In this document: one piece after another, positions 8,130 to 17,314 of the stretch
How positions within the stretch are numbered: the first letter of the stretch is position 1
Layout: each line of letters starts with the position of its first letter
NCBI RefSeq assembly: GCF_900142035.1
Contig: NZ_FQZI01000005.1
Coordinates: forward strand, 62,001-126,000
From: Flavobacterium terrae
GTDB lineage: Bacteria > Bacteroidota > Bacteroidia > Flavobacteriales > Flavobacteriaceae
Length of the DNA: 64,000 nucleotides
Reading direction: 5' to 3'
The notes under the pieces: model-generated
The model's input: only the letters and a program-made list of their open reading frames with translations
Told to the model about the DNA's origin: nothing
The model's database searches: none
Program-made: the position numbers and the translations under genes

Positions 8130-11100
8130 TTAAATCGACAGTTTACTTTTCATTTTAAATAATTCATCTATTTTTTGATGAAACTTTTTTGGCGAAACTT
8201 TATACAATTCGTTTATTAAATCAGTTGATATTGGGTTCTTATTTGGAAATTTATTATTTAATAAAAATTGTTTTAAAGCCTGATTCACTTTTTCTTCACC
8301 AATCATTTCACTAAGAAGATACATTACCACAGTACCTTTTGAGTAAGAGATATGACGATCATCTGGTCTTACCTGATATAATGGTATTTCTTTATAAAAA
8401 CCTTTTTCATTATTATAAATATCTAAATGCATTCTGACTCTATTGAGCATTTCTTCTTTACCATACATTTTTTTGAGAAGCATCATCTCAGTATACATGG
8501 CCAAAGTTTCAGTCAACATCACAGCTCCATCACGATTATCAGGATAAATTTGATTGCCTCCCCACCACAAATGGGCTAATTCATGACCTGCCAATTCATT
8601 AATTACATCTTGCTGTTTGTCTGCTTTTATATTACTGTGAAAAATCATATCCTCAGTCATGTAAATTGTTGCTGGATAAGCTGTAGCAGCAAAACCTTTT
8701 GTAAAACTTGAAACTTCAGCAAAACGAATAATTTTAAAAGGATATGACCCAAAATTCGTATCACAATAATCCATTGTTAACTTTGCATTTTTAATTAAGT
8801 GCTCTACATTTTCATAATGTGTTGGATGATAATACACCTCAAAACTCTTCCCTTTATAATGCTCTTTTTTTATAGAATATTTTGCAGATGAAACCGCAAA
8901 ACGAAAAGGAATTTGGCTAACATGATATTCAAAATAATTTCGATTCCCTTTTTTCCATTGATTAACCAGTTCTCCCATCCCAATTGCTGTTTGATCATTA
9001 GAAGTACTAATTATCATATCCAAATTGATAAAATCATTATTAGGAGTTTTGGGAGCATTAAAAGCTTTTGAAACTGTCTTTTTACCCAATCCAAATTGCT
9101 TACGGATACTATCTTCTTGAATTTCATTATCCGAATCATAACCAAGCTGTGGATAATATCGACTGATTCGCATAAAAGATCCGTTTCCAACAATAGCATT
9201 AAACGATTGATGACCGTTTACTGGTTTCCAATGATAGGCTAATTTGAAACTAAAACTCGCTCTTTCTTTTGGTAGCATCGGTTGATTAAGTTTCAAAATT
9301 TGATGTTGATTTGTAACCAAATGAAGTTCATTTTTAAATTGAAAATCCGCTTTTTTAATTTCAAAACCATCTGAAAAACCGATAAGAACTTTATTAATTT
9401 TCGCTTCTGTTTTGTTTTCTAAAGTATAAGTTCCCTCAATCGTATAGCAATTTTCTTCAGGAAATAATTCAACTGTAGTTTTAACATCAGTGATTGTTGG
9501 CTGAGGCAAATTTTGATAACTCCTAAACTGTTTTTCATAATTGGCTTGAGCTTGCCATTCTAAATTTTCATTTTTAGAAATATATCCGTCATTTATTTTC
9601 TGGCTAAGTCCAAAAGCACTTAATCCTAACAATATAAGATATATATTACCTTTTTTAAAATGAAGTTTTCGAAGATGAATTAAGTAAAATGAGATAGATA
9701 ACAATACAAAACCAAACAACAATCTATAAATAAACGCTTTTTCATAAGCTCCAAAACCATTCATATCGCTGTAATCGAAACTTATGCTATATAAAAACTT
9801 TAAAATAGGAAAAGTAACTAGCTTCTTTCCGAGAGGTGTTGCCATTAAAAAAGCAAATAAAGAAGCCAATCCAAGCGCAACATATTTATTAGAAATTATT
9901 CTTTGGATAACCAATAAAAAACCACTTAAAATAAATAACGGTAAAGAATTAAATAAAAACACTTTAGCATAAACACTCCATTGCAAAATAGAATAACCAT
10001 ATAAAAACTGAAAAGTAATTCCTTCTGCAATTAAAACCACTGAAAAACTCATTATTACAAACCACAGTGTAAACCAATGTGCCCAGAATTGCATTTTCAC
10101 ATTATAAGTACTCTCTTCAATAAGATTGAAATTAGCGTTCTTGCTTCTCCAAAAAACATCATGAGAATAAAATAAAACAACAATCACTCCCATTACATAA
10201 AAATTCTGAATAATCGTAGAAACCATTAAGCCTGAAGTGGCATACTTTTGAGGAATTCGGATGCCTTTCTCAATTTCTGCATACATCTCCATCCCAACAG
10301 CAAATAACAATGCTATGACAATTAACACGAATGGAATACTTTTAAAAATGTAAATCAGATTGATTTTAACGAACGTAAACAACGACTTGATTCTAAGATG
10401 CAAGCCTTCATTAATTTCGATAAAAGCAAAAGGAACGTTTTCTGAATCTTCATTTGTAGTGATCAAAACATTTTTTCTAAGCTTGGACTTTTTTGTTAAA
10501 GAAAATTTTTTGAAAGCAATAAAAAGTAACAATATTGAAATTAAAAGGATTCCTAATCGGTTCCAGATGAAAACGCCGTCAAAACCAATTATTTCAAAAT
10601 TTCTTTGGCTTACCGTCCAATGCGCTGTTTGATTAAAAAAGGCTGACATTCCGAACGGATCCAAAATTCCTGAAATAAATTTTGTTTCTTCTGATTGTGG
10701 TAAACTTTGTGCCATGAATGGTGAACTTGAAAACAATAAAGCCACCATATACAAAATATAAAGTAACAAACCCCCAACATAAATCGACATCTTTGATTTT
10801 GAAAACCATGCTACTAAACACAAAACAGAAGTAACGAAAACTGTATTGACGACTGTGAAATAAAACATTGGAACAACATAATACATTAAATGAAATTCAC
10901 CGCTTTCCATCATTTTTTTATTACTCATCTGTCCGATAAAAAAACTAATCGTCAAAACCAATGTCAATAAAAGACTCAAGCTTAAAACAGAAATAAAACG
11001 TCCAACTAAAAATTGCATTTTATCGATGGGAGTACTAAAATAGATTTGTTCAAAACGGTTATCGATTTCTTTAATTGCTAATTGTGCTGTAAAAAGAGTA

Positions 11101-11300
11101 CTAAAAAAAATCGTAGTTAAACTAATAAATGCTGTAATAAAACTAACTTGATATGAAGAGTTGTAAAACACATTTTCACCTACTGAAAAACGAGCATTTT
11201 GTCCGCCAAAAACTCCAAAAATGAAAATGAAAAGTAGGACCAAGTAAAATCCCCATCTTTTGAAATAGGATTGCAAATCAAATTTAAAAACTGTTTTCAT
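8130..11300 (-). CDS. ABC-2 permease fused to an M1-family metallopeptidase domain
   Basis: This 1056-residue protein joins two modules. Residues 1 to about 570 are an ABC-2-like permease with many hydrophobic segments. The rest is an M1 (gluzincin) peptidase with zinc motif HELAH at 906-910, third ligand Glu in TETLAMY at about 931, and the likely catalytic Tyr at about 986. The spacing between HExxH and Glu is 20 residues, two more than in E. coli PepN, and the aminopeptidase GAMEN motif is not recognisable, so specificity is uncertain. Such fusions are known in Bacteroidota. The ATPase gene overlaps its start by 4 bp, indicating one transporter complex; substrate unknown. Confidence 0.85.
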   Translation of the reverse strand: MKTVFKFDLQSYFKRWGFYLVLLFIFIFGVFGGQNARFSVGENVFYNSSYQVSFITAFISLTTIFFSTLFTAQLAIKEIDNRFEQIYFSTPIDKMQFLVGRFISVLSLSLLLTLVLTISFFIGQMSNKKMMESGEFHLMYYVVPMFYFTVVNTVFVTSVLCLVAWFSKSKMSIYVGGLLLYILYMVALLFSSSPFMAQSLPQSEETKFISGILDPFGMSAFFNQTAHWTVSQRNFEIIGFDGVFIWNRLGILLISILLLFIAFKKFSLTKKSKLRKNVLITTNEDSENVPFAFIEINEGLHLRIKSLFTFVKINLIYIFKSIPFVLIVIALLFAVGMEMYAEIEKGIRIPQKYATSGLMVSTIIQNFYVMGVIVVLFYSHDVFWRSKNANFNLIEESTYNVKMQFWAHWFTLWFVIMSFSVVLIAEGITFQFLYGYSILQWSVYAKVFLFNSLPLFILSGFLLVIQRIISNKYVALGLASLFAFLMATPLGKKLVTFPILKFLYSISFDYSDMNGFGAYEKAFIYRLLFGFVLLSISFYLIHLRKLHFKKGNIYLILLGLSAFGLSQKINDGYISKNENLEWQAQANYEKQFRSYQNLPQPTITDVKTTVELFPEENCYTIEGTYTLENKTEAKINKVLIGFSDGFEIKKADFQFKNELHLVTNQHQILKLNQPMLPKERASFSFKLAYHWKPVNGHQSFNAIVGNGSFMRISRYYPQLGYDSDNEIQEDSIRKQFGLGKKTVSKAFNAPKTPNNDFINLDMIISTSNDQTAIGMGELVNQWKKGNRNYFEYHVSQIPFRFAVSSAKYSIKKEHYKGKSFEVYYHPTHYENVEHLIKNAKLTMDYCDTNFGSYPFKIIRFAEVSSFTKGFAATAYPATIYMTEDMIFHSNIKADKQQDVINELAGHELAHLWWGGNQIYPDNRDGAVMLTETLAMYTEMMLLKKMYGKEEMLNRVRMHLDIYNNEKGFYKEIPLYQVRPDDRHISYSKGTVVMYLLSEMIGEEKVNQALKQFLLNNKFPNKNPISTDLINELYKVSPKKFHQKIDELFKMKSKLSI

Positions 11301-12178
11301 AGCACTAAAGATTTTTGATTCAACGTTGCAAAATATACGTCTTCCAAAGTCGGATTCACTTCTTGAAATCCTGACGGTTTATTATCCGAAAGCAAATGAA
11401 TATTCATTTTCCCAGCTGTAAATTGTGAAGAGATAACCTGATACTTATTTTTATATGATATCAACTCCTCTTTTTGGATTTGTTTTCTCCAAATTTTCCC
11501 TTGCAAAGACTGAATAAGTTCTTCTGGATTACCTTGTAGAAGTACTTTTCCTTGGTTCATTATAGCCATGTTCGAACACAAATTACGAACGTCCTCCACC
11601 AAATGTGTTGAAAGAATTACGATACGTTCCTCTCCTATTTCACTCAATAAACTATTGAAACGGTTTCGTTCTTCTGGATCCAAACCTGCTGTGGGTTCGT
11701 CTACAATAATAATTTTTGGGTTACCCAATAAGGCTTGTGCCACACCAAAACGCTGACGCATCCCACCAGAAAACGTACTTAGTTCCTTTTTGCGATGCGA
11801 TGACAAATTCACCTTTTCTAATAAGGAAAGAATCTGAATTTTTCGATCATTTATATTGGTGACACCTTTTAAAATAGCCAGATGATTTAATAAATCATAC
11901 GCCGAAACCTTAGGATATACTCCAAAATCCTGTGGCAAAAAACCTAACTGCTTTTTAATGAATTCGGGGTTTTCTAAAACATTTACTTCGTTGAAGAAAA
12001 TTTGCCCTTCATCTGCAGATTGCAAACCTACAATGGTTCGCATCAACGACGATTTCCCTGCTCCGTTTGGCCCTAACAAACCAAACATTCCATTGTCTAT
12101 TTCAAGCGAAATGTTGTCAATGGCTTTTACTCCATTTTTATACTTTTTTTGGAGATTTTTGATGATTAAACTGTTCAT
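11297..12178 (-). CDS. ABC transporter ATP-binding protein
   Basis: The protein (293 residues) has Walker A GPNGAGKSS at 36-44, signature FSGGMRQR at 136-143 and Walker B IIIVDEP at 156-162, with a D-loop AGLDPEE. It is an exporter-type nucleotide-binding subunit of the CcmA/YhaQ-like class. Its stop overlaps the start of the permease-peptidase gene by 4 bp, so it should energise that protein. Substrate unknown. Confidence 0.9.
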   Translation of the reverse strand: MNSLIIKNLQKKYKNGVKAIDNISLEIDNGMFGLLGPNGAGKSSLMRTIVGLQSADEGQIFFNEVNVLENPEFIKKQLGFLPQDFGVYPKVSAYDLLNHLAILKGVTNINDRKIQILSLLEKVNLSSHRKKELSTFSGGMRQRFGVAQALLGNPKIIIVDEPTAGLDPEERNRFNSLLSEIGEERIVILSTHLVEDVRNLCSNMAIMNQGKVLLQGNPEELIQSLQGKIWRKQIQKEELISYKNKYQVISSQFTAGKMNIHLLSDNKPSGFQEVNPTLEDVYFATLNQKSLVL

Positions 12179-12336
12179 TTTTGATTGATTTTTTTCCGAT
12201 GCGCTCCAAAAAGTTTGGCTACGCCTCGGGTGATGATTATTGATTAAAAATTATATAATTCTGCTTTGAAAAATTGAGACAAAAGAAACCCTGTCGGTCA
12301 AAAAAACCGATAGTTAAAACTCTAATAAAATGATGC
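12179..12336. other. Intergenic stretch after the xre gene
   Basis: Upstream of the ABC operon and downstream of the xre gene. A weak hairpin (CTATCGGT with ACCGACAG, one mismatch) sits near 12290-12315 but lacks a good U-tract. A GC-richer patch around 12197-12230 may be a decayed repeat. No coding region seen. Confidence 0.3.
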
Positions 12337-12543
12337 TTATTCGCTGATGTATTCTAACACATCTCCAGGCTGGCAATCCAAGGCTTTACAAATCGCTTCA
12401 AGCGTTTCAAATCGAATACCCTTTGCCTTTCCAGTCTTCAGAATAGATAAATTTGCAGGAGTAATCCCTAGAATTTCTGCCAATTCTTTAGACTGCATTT
12501 TACGCTTAGCTAGCATTACATCAACATTAACTATAATTGGCAT
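12337..12543 (-). CDS. Small Xre/Cro-type helix-turn-helix regulator
   Basis: The 68-residue protein is essentially one HTH domain: LAEILGITPANLSILKTGK forms the helix-turn-helix, followed by IRFETLEAICKALDCQPGDVLEYI, the usual end of this family (YozG-like). Such stand-alone regulators are commonly encoded next to a DUF2975 membrane protein, as here, with 2 bp between the genes. It probably controls its own operon. Confidence 0.88.
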   Translation of the reverse strand: MPIIVNVDVMLAKRKMQSKELAEILGITPANLSILKTGKAKGIRFETLEAICKALDCQPGDVLEYISE

Positions 12544-12545
12544 AT

Positions 12546-13061
12546 TTAAATATATAAATCTTGTTCGTTTTGTAAATTCAAACCTTGTTGAAAAATAGCA
12601 GCCATAAAAAATATAAAAATTCCCATTATTGCATGAGCTACAATCATGGCAAAAAATGGAAAATCTTCTACACTAAACAATGACCAAATAATTGCTGAAA
12701 TTGGATACAAAATCAAATTGAACTGATAAAATTGTTTCAAGTTTTTCAATCCATCCACTGTAAATAATCGTTCTTGCTTAAAGGTCTTAAATACACTACT
12801 CAAAACCAAAAAAAACAAACCATAAATAGCCAAACCTAAGACCATTTCCGAAACATAAGCAACTGTATATTCAGACCCCAATAAAAAATGTTGCTTTGTA
12901 AAAGGAAAATTAATTGCATATCTGTTCTTTTCCATTATTTCGAAAAAAGGGCCTTCAAAAACACAATTAATCAAGGCATAAATAGCAACCAATAAATAAA
13001 AAAAAGCGACAATTTTAGTAACAACATATAAAAAAGAAGCTATTATTCGAACTACTTTCAT
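12546..13061 (-). CDS. DUF2975-family membrane protein
   Basis: The protein (171 residues) has four hydrophobic segments, at about residues 8-32, 65-90, 112-130 and 138-158. Pattern, size and the adjacent downstream Xre gene match the DUF2975 family (YoaS-like), whose function is unknown. The segment FKQERLFTVDGLKNLKQF in the middle loop is typical. It is the first gene of a two-gene operon transcribed away from the trp leader. Confidence 0.75.
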   Translation of the reverse strand: MKVVRIIASFLYVVTKIVAFFYLLVAIYALINCVFEGPFFEIMEKNRYAINFPFTKQHFLLGSEYTVAYVSEMVLGLAIYGLFFLVLSSVFKTFKQERLFTVDGLKNLKQFYQFNLILYPISAIIWSLFSVEDFPFFAMIVAHAIMGIFIFFMAAIFQQGLNLQNEQDLYI

Positions 13062-13187
13062 AAATATCTTTTTAAATTCAACAAAGCAAATGTAACAATT
13101 AATTATCGTAAAACAATAATTTATTATCTTATTTTTATAATTTTAAAAAAATAATGTTTTAGAAATAAAATTTTTTACATAAAAAAC

Positions 13188-13219
13188 TTGCGTATTCAAA
13201 AATCATTTCTATAACTTTG
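13188..13219 (+). promoter_or_regulatory. Promoter of the trp operon leader
   Basis: TTG at 13188-13190 and TAACTTTG at 13212-13219 are separated by 21 bp, matching the Bacteroidota promoter pattern. The leader-peptide ATG follows 25 bp after the -7 element. Confidence 0.75.
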
Positions 13220-13243
13220 TAACGTTGTAAAACAATAACAGAA

Positions 13244-13300
13244 ATGAACAATATTTTAAACAATACTTGGTGGTGGAATTACTTACGTCGAAAATCGTGA
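13244..13300 (+). CDS. trpL: trp operon leader peptide
   Basis: An 18-residue frame, ATG at 13244 and TGA at 13298-13300, reads MNNILNNTWWWNYLRRKS. Three adjacent Trp codons occupy 13268-13276. It lies between a good promoter and a terminator ahead of trpE, so it has the layout of a classical Trp attenuator: charged tRNA-Trp lets the ribosome finish and termination occur; starvation stalls it. I see only a modest alternative pairing (TATCT 13312-13316 with AGATA 13336-13340), so the antiterminator is not clear. Confidence 0.85.
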   Translation: MNNILNNTWWWNYLRRKS

Positions 13301-13340
13301 GCGAATCCTCCTATCTGTATTTTTAAAATCAAAATAGATA

Positions 13341-13373
13341 AAAAGGCTTGTCAATCACGACAAGCCTTTTTTT
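13341..13373 (+). terminator. trp attenuator terminator
   Basis: AAAAGGCTTGTC (13341-13352) pairs with GACAAGCCTTTT (13359-13370) around AATCAC and runs into a T-tract. It precedes trpE by about 20 bp and follows the WWW leader peptide. An almost identical stem is used as the terminator at 59837-59869. Confidence 0.9.
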
Positions 13374-13393
13374 ATTCTCAAAACCGAAGCATC

Positions 13394-14791
13394 ATGAAAT
13401 ATAAATTACATACATATCACAAACAAATTCTTGCCGATACGATTACTCCGGTGAGTATTTATTTAAAAATTCGAGATAAATTCCCGAATAGCCTTTTGCT
13501 GGAAAGTAATGACTATCACAGCAATGAGAACAGTTTTTCTTACATTTGCTGCAATCCATTTGCAAGCATTAAAGTAGAAAACGAAAGTATCTCTGTAACA
13601 CTTCCTGATGGAAGTACAACCAAAAAACTAATCGAAAACCAAACCTCTGTTACAGAAAGCATTCAGGAATTTGCTTCGCGTTTTGAATCGGAAAAAAACG
13701 CTTTTAAATTTATCACCAATGGATTATTTGGTTTTACCAGTTATGATGCTGTTCGTTATTTTGAAAAAGTAAGTATTACAAAAAGAACTAACGATTTACA
13801 AATTCCCGATCTGTATTATGCCGTTTATCAGAACATAATTGCCATTAATCATTTCAAAAATGAGGCTTATATTTTCTGCCATAGTATTGACAAGCAGAAT
13901 AACATTCCCGAAATTGAACAATTAATTCAATCTAAAAATTTTGCTTCTTATTCGTTTAGCAAAGAAGGAGAATCCTTTTCCAACTTAACAGATGATGACT
14001 TCAAAAACAATGTAGTTTTGGCCAAAAAACATTGTCAGCGTGGTGATGTATTCCAGTTGGTTTTATCAAGAAGATTTACTCAAGGTTTCAAAGGCGATGA
14101 ATTCAATGTATACAGAGCTTTACGTAGTATTAATCCGTCACCCTATTTATTCTTTTTCGATTATGGTAATTTTAAAATTATGGGGTCTTCTCCCGAAGCT
14201 CAATTAGTCATCAATAATAAAAAAGCGGAGATTCACCCAATAGCAGGGACTTTCAAACGTACAGGAAATGATGAACAGGATGCCATTTTAGCTAAACAAT
14301 TATCTGAAGATCCAAAAGAAAATAGTGAACATATCATGCTCGTAGACTTAGCCAGAAATGATTTAAGTCGCAACGGACACCAAGTAAAAGTTGAGAAATA
14401 CAGAGAAGTGCAATTCTTTTCCCATGTAATTCATTTGGTTTCCAAAGTTTCTGGACAATTACATGATAATGCAACTACAATGCAGGTTGTTGCCAATACA
14501 TTCCCAGCTGGGACACTTTCAGGAGCACCAAAACATAAAGCTTTACAATTAATTGAATCTATAGAAAATACTAACCGAAATTTCTATGGAGGCGCTATTG
14601 GTTTTATGGATTTTGAAGGTAACTTTAACCATGCCATTATGATTAGAACTTTTTTGAGTAAAAATCATGAATTGCATTATCAAGCTGGAGCCGGAATTGT
14701 TGTCGATTCGAGTGAAGAAAACGAAATGCAAGAAGTATATAACAAATTAGGCGCTTTAAATAAAGCCTTAGAATTAGCCGAAACTATTTAG
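13394..14791 (+). CDS. trpE: Anthranilate synthase component I
   Basis: The protein (465 residues) converts chorismate to anthranilate with ammonia supplied by TrpG. The C-terminal chorismate-binding domain contains GSSPEAQL, HPIAGTFKRTG, LVDLARNDLSR and the final GAGIVVDSSEENE, all hallmarks of the family. The first gene of a complete trpEGDCFBA operon, it starts 20 bp after the attenuator terminator. Its place behind a Trp leader separates it from the related aminodeoxychorismate synthase PabB. Confidence 0.94.
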   Translation: MKYKLHTYHKQILADTITPVSIYLKIRDKFPNSLLLESNDYHSNENSFSYICCNPFASIKVENESISVTLPDGSTTKKLIENQTSVTESIQEFASRFESEKNAFKFITNGLFGFTSYDAVRYFEKVSITKRTNDLQIPDLYYAVYQNIIAINHFKNEAYIFCHSIDKQNNIPEIEQLIQSKNFASYSFSKEGESFSNLTDDDFKNNVVLAKKHCQRGDVFQLVLSRRFTQGFKGDEFNVYRALRSINPSPYLFFFDYGNFKIMGSSPEAQLVINNKKAEIHPIAGTFKRTGNDEQDAILAKQLSEDPKENSEHIMLVDLARNDLSRNGHQVKVEKYREVQFFSHVIHLVSKVSGQLHDNATTMQVVANTFPAGTLSGAPKHKALQLIESIENTNRNFYGGAIGFMDFEGNFNHAIMIRTFLSKNHELHYQAGAGIVVDSSEENEMQEVYNKLGALNKALELAETI

Positions 14792-14812
14792 TTAACAAAC
14801 AAAATTTAAAAA

Positions 14813-15382
14813 ATGAAAAAAATAGTAGTCATAGATAATTACGATAGCTTCACCTATAATTTAGTTCACTATCTGGAAGATTTGAATTGTGAAGTAACTG
14901 TATTCCGAAATGACGAATTCTATATAGACGAATTGAAATCTTTTGATAAAATTTTGTTATCACCAGGACCGGGAATTCCTGATGAAGCAGGTTTACTTAA
15001 AGAAGTCATTAAAACCTACGCTCCTACTAAAAGTATCCTTGGTGTTTGTCTTGGCCAACAAGCAATTGGAGAAGTTTTTGGCGGAAGCTTAATCAACCTT
15101 GAAAAAGTATATCATGGTGTGGCTACAAAAGTTAGCATCACTGTTCACGATGAAGTCCTTTTCAAAGGTTTAGAAAAAGAAATCGAAGTGGGACGCTATC
15201 ATTCGTGGGTAGTTTCCAAAGAGAATTTTCCAGAAACACTTGAAATCACTTCGGTTGATGGTAACGGAGAAATCATGTCGTTACGACACAAAACGTTCGA
15301 TGTAAGGGGTGTTCAATATCATCCCGAAAGCGTTCTTACTCCCAATGGAAAGCAAATTCTTGAAAATTGGGTTAATTCTTGA
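14813..15382 (+). CDS. trpG: Anthranilate synthase component II (glutamine amidotransferase)
   Basis: This class-I glutamine amidotransferase of 189 residues feeds ammonia to TrpE. The nucleophile is C79 in GVCLGQQAI; the His-Glu pair is in VQYHPESVLT near the C-terminus; the oxyanion motif SPGPGIPDEAG is at about 50-60. It starts 21 bp after trpE. In some bacteria the same subunit also serves folate synthesis. Confidence 0.94.
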   Translation: MKKIVVIDNYDSFTYNLVHYLEDLNCEVTVFRNDEFYIDELKSFDKILLSPGPGIPDEAGLLKEVIKTYAPTKSILGVCLGQQAIGEVFGGSLINLEKVYHGVATKVSITVHDEVLFKGLEKEIEVGRYHSWVVSKENFPETLEITSVDGNGEIMSLRHKTFDVRGVQYHPESVLTPNGKQILENWVNS

Positions 15383-15450
15383 GTGCATAGCTCTTAGTCC
15401 TTAGTAACTAGTATTTAGTACTTAGTCATATTGACTAGCAATTAGTGAAA
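15383..15450. repeat. Degenerate TTAGT repeats between trpG and trpD
   Basis: The 148-bp gap between trpG and trpD begins with about seven imperfect copies of TTAGT/TAGT (for example TTAGTACTTAGTC). The remainder of the gap, to 15530, shows no reading frame, terminator or promoter I can support. Compare the repeat gaps at 299-368 and 5925-5961. Confidence 0.45.
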
Positions 15451-15530
15451 CATAATTAAAATAATATTTATGGATAGTAAAATTACTAGCCCTGGCCTTT
15501 TACATCCTTACACTAAACACCAAAACAAAG

Positions 15531-16523
15531 ATGAAAACATTATTAAACCGATTGATACAACATGAAACGCTGACTAAGGAAGAAGCGAAGCAGACATTGG
15601 TCAACATTTCCAACGGGCAATACAATCCGGCGCAGATAGCCAGTTTTTTAACTGTCTATATGATGCGAAGTATTACCATTGATGAACTTGCCGGATTTAG
15701 AGAAGCCTTACTAGAACTTTGCGTTGCAATCAATTTGTCGGATTACGATACGATTGATTTATGCGGAACAGGTGGTGACGGAAAGAACACATTCAATATT
15801 TCGACACTAGCTTCATTTGTAGCTACTGGAGCTGGAATTCAGGTGGCTAAACATGGTAATTATGGAGTTTCTTCAATTTCTGGATCAAGTAATGTCATGG
15901 AGACTTTAGGTATAAAATTCAGTAACGATAGTGATTTTCTTAGAAAAAGTATGGACGAAGCAGGAATATGTGTTTTACACGCACCACTCTTCCATCCTGC
16001 CATGAAAAATGTAGCCCCTATTCGTAAAGAGTTGGCTGTAAAAACCTTTTTCAACATGTTAGGCCCAATGGTCAATCCAAGTTTCCCAAAACATCAGTTG
16101 GTAGGTGTATTCAGTTTAGAATTAGCTAGAATGTATGCGTATTTGTACCAAAACACTGAAACCAACTTTACCATTTTACACAGTTTAGATGGTTATGATG
16201 AAATCTCATTAACAGGCAATACTAAAATCATTTCCAAAAACTATGATCAAATACTAAAACCTGAAGATTTTCAGCTTCAAAAATTAAACGAAACAGAAAT
16301 TGAAGGCGGAGTAACTGTAGAAAAATCAGCAGAAATTTTTATTGATATACTATCAGGAAAAGGAACAGAAGCCCAGAATAATGTGGTTTGTGCTAATGCT
16401 GGAATGGCGATTGCAACAGTTAAAAATCTAAATCCTATCCAAGGATTTGAATTAGCTAAAGAAAGTCTTTTAAGCGGAAAAGCATTTCAAAAACTAAAAA
16501 AACTACAAGAATTAAGTCGATAA
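15531..16523 (+). CDS. trpD: Anthranilate phosphoribosyltransferase
   Basis: This enzyme (330 residues) transfers the phosphoribosyl group of PRPP to anthranilate. The PRPP-binding motif CGTGGDGKNTFNIST is at residues 78-92; KHGNYGVSSISGSSNVME follows at about 108-125. Length is normal. It is followed by trpC after 2 bp. Confidence 0.95.
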   Translation: MKTLLNRLIQHETLTKEEAKQTLVNISNGQYNPAQIASFLTVYMMRSITIDELAGFREALLELCVAINLSDYDTIDLCGTGGDGKNTFNISTLASFVATGAGIQVAKHGNYGVSSISGSSNVMETLGIKFSNDSDFLRKSMDEAGICVLHAPLFHPAMKNVAPIRKELAVKTFFNMLGPMVNPSFPKHQLVGVFSLELARMYAYLYQNTETNFTILHSLDGYDEISLTGNTKIISKNYDQILKPEDFQLQKLNETEIEGGVTVEKSAEIFIDILSGKGTEAQNNVVCANAGMAIATVKNLNPIQGFELAKESLLSGKAFQKLKKLQELSR

Positions 16524-16525
16524 TC

Positions 16526-17311
16526 ATGAATATTTTAGATAAAATAATACTTGACAAGAAAAGAGAAGTTGAACTCAAAAAAGCATTGATTCCAGTTTCT
16601 CAATTGGAAAATTCTGCATTGTTTGGGTCAAGAACTCAATCCTTAAGCAAAAACTTGCGTAACAATCTTATAGGAATCATTGCCGAGCACAAACGTCGTT
16701 CTCCTTCAAAATCAATCATTAATAATTCTTTTTCAGTTGAAGAAGTTGTTGTTGGTTATCAAAATGCTGGTGCCTCAGGGATTTCGGTGTTGACAGATGG
16801 AAAATATTTTGGTGGTTCGTTAGATGATTTACTATTGACGAAAGCCTCAACAACCATTCCGCTTTTGAGAAAAGAATTCATTATTGATGAATATCAGATT
16901 TTGGAAGCCAAAGCATTTGGAGCAGATACTATTTTACTAATTGCAGCGGTGTTGGATAGAACTGAAATCAAACAACTTTCTGAATTTGCACAGTCGCTTG
17001 GTCTAGAGGTTTTACTTGAAGTTCATAACCGTAAAGAATTGGACAAATCAATCATGCCAAGTATTGATATGATTGGCGTAAACAATCGCAATCTTAAAAC
17101 TTTTGAAGTAACAATAGAATACAGCAAAGAATTAGCCATTCATATTCCAGATGAATTTGTTAAAGTTTCAGAAAGTGGTATCGATTCAACTGAAGCCATT
17201 TTAGAATTACAACAATATGGCTACCAAGGATTTTTAATTGGTGAACACTTTATGAAAACAGAAAACCCTGGTAAAGCTGCTAAAGAATTAATTAATATTT
17301 TAATTTCTTAG
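16526..17311 (+). CDS. trpC: Indole-3-glycerol-phosphate synthase
   Basis: The 261-residue (beta/alpha)8 barrel closes the indole ring. Catalytic residues lie in IIAEHKRRSPSK (E54, K56) and in LLRKEFIID; the phosphate-binding end has VSESGI and GFLIGEHFM. It is not fused to TrpF, which follows as a separate gene 3 bp on. Confidence 0.95.
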   Translation: MNILDKIILDKKREVELKKALIPVSQLENSALFGSRTQSLSKNLRNNLIGIIAEHKRRSPSKSIINNSFSVEEVVVGYQNAGASGISVLTDGKYFGGSLDDLLLTKASTTIPLLRKEFIIDEYQILEAKAFGADTILLIAAVLDRTEIKQLSEFAQSLGLEVLLEVHNRKELDKSIMPSIDMIGVNNRNLKTFEVTIEYSKELAIHIPDEFVKVSESGIDSTEAILELQQYGYQGFLIGEHFMKTENPGKAAKELINILIS

Positions 17312-17314
17312 GCC

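Noticed and set aside
12197..12230. Third structured repeat element between the ABC operon and xre
   Set aside because: The patch is GC-richer and vaguely similar in style, but too short and without clear paired ends to call.
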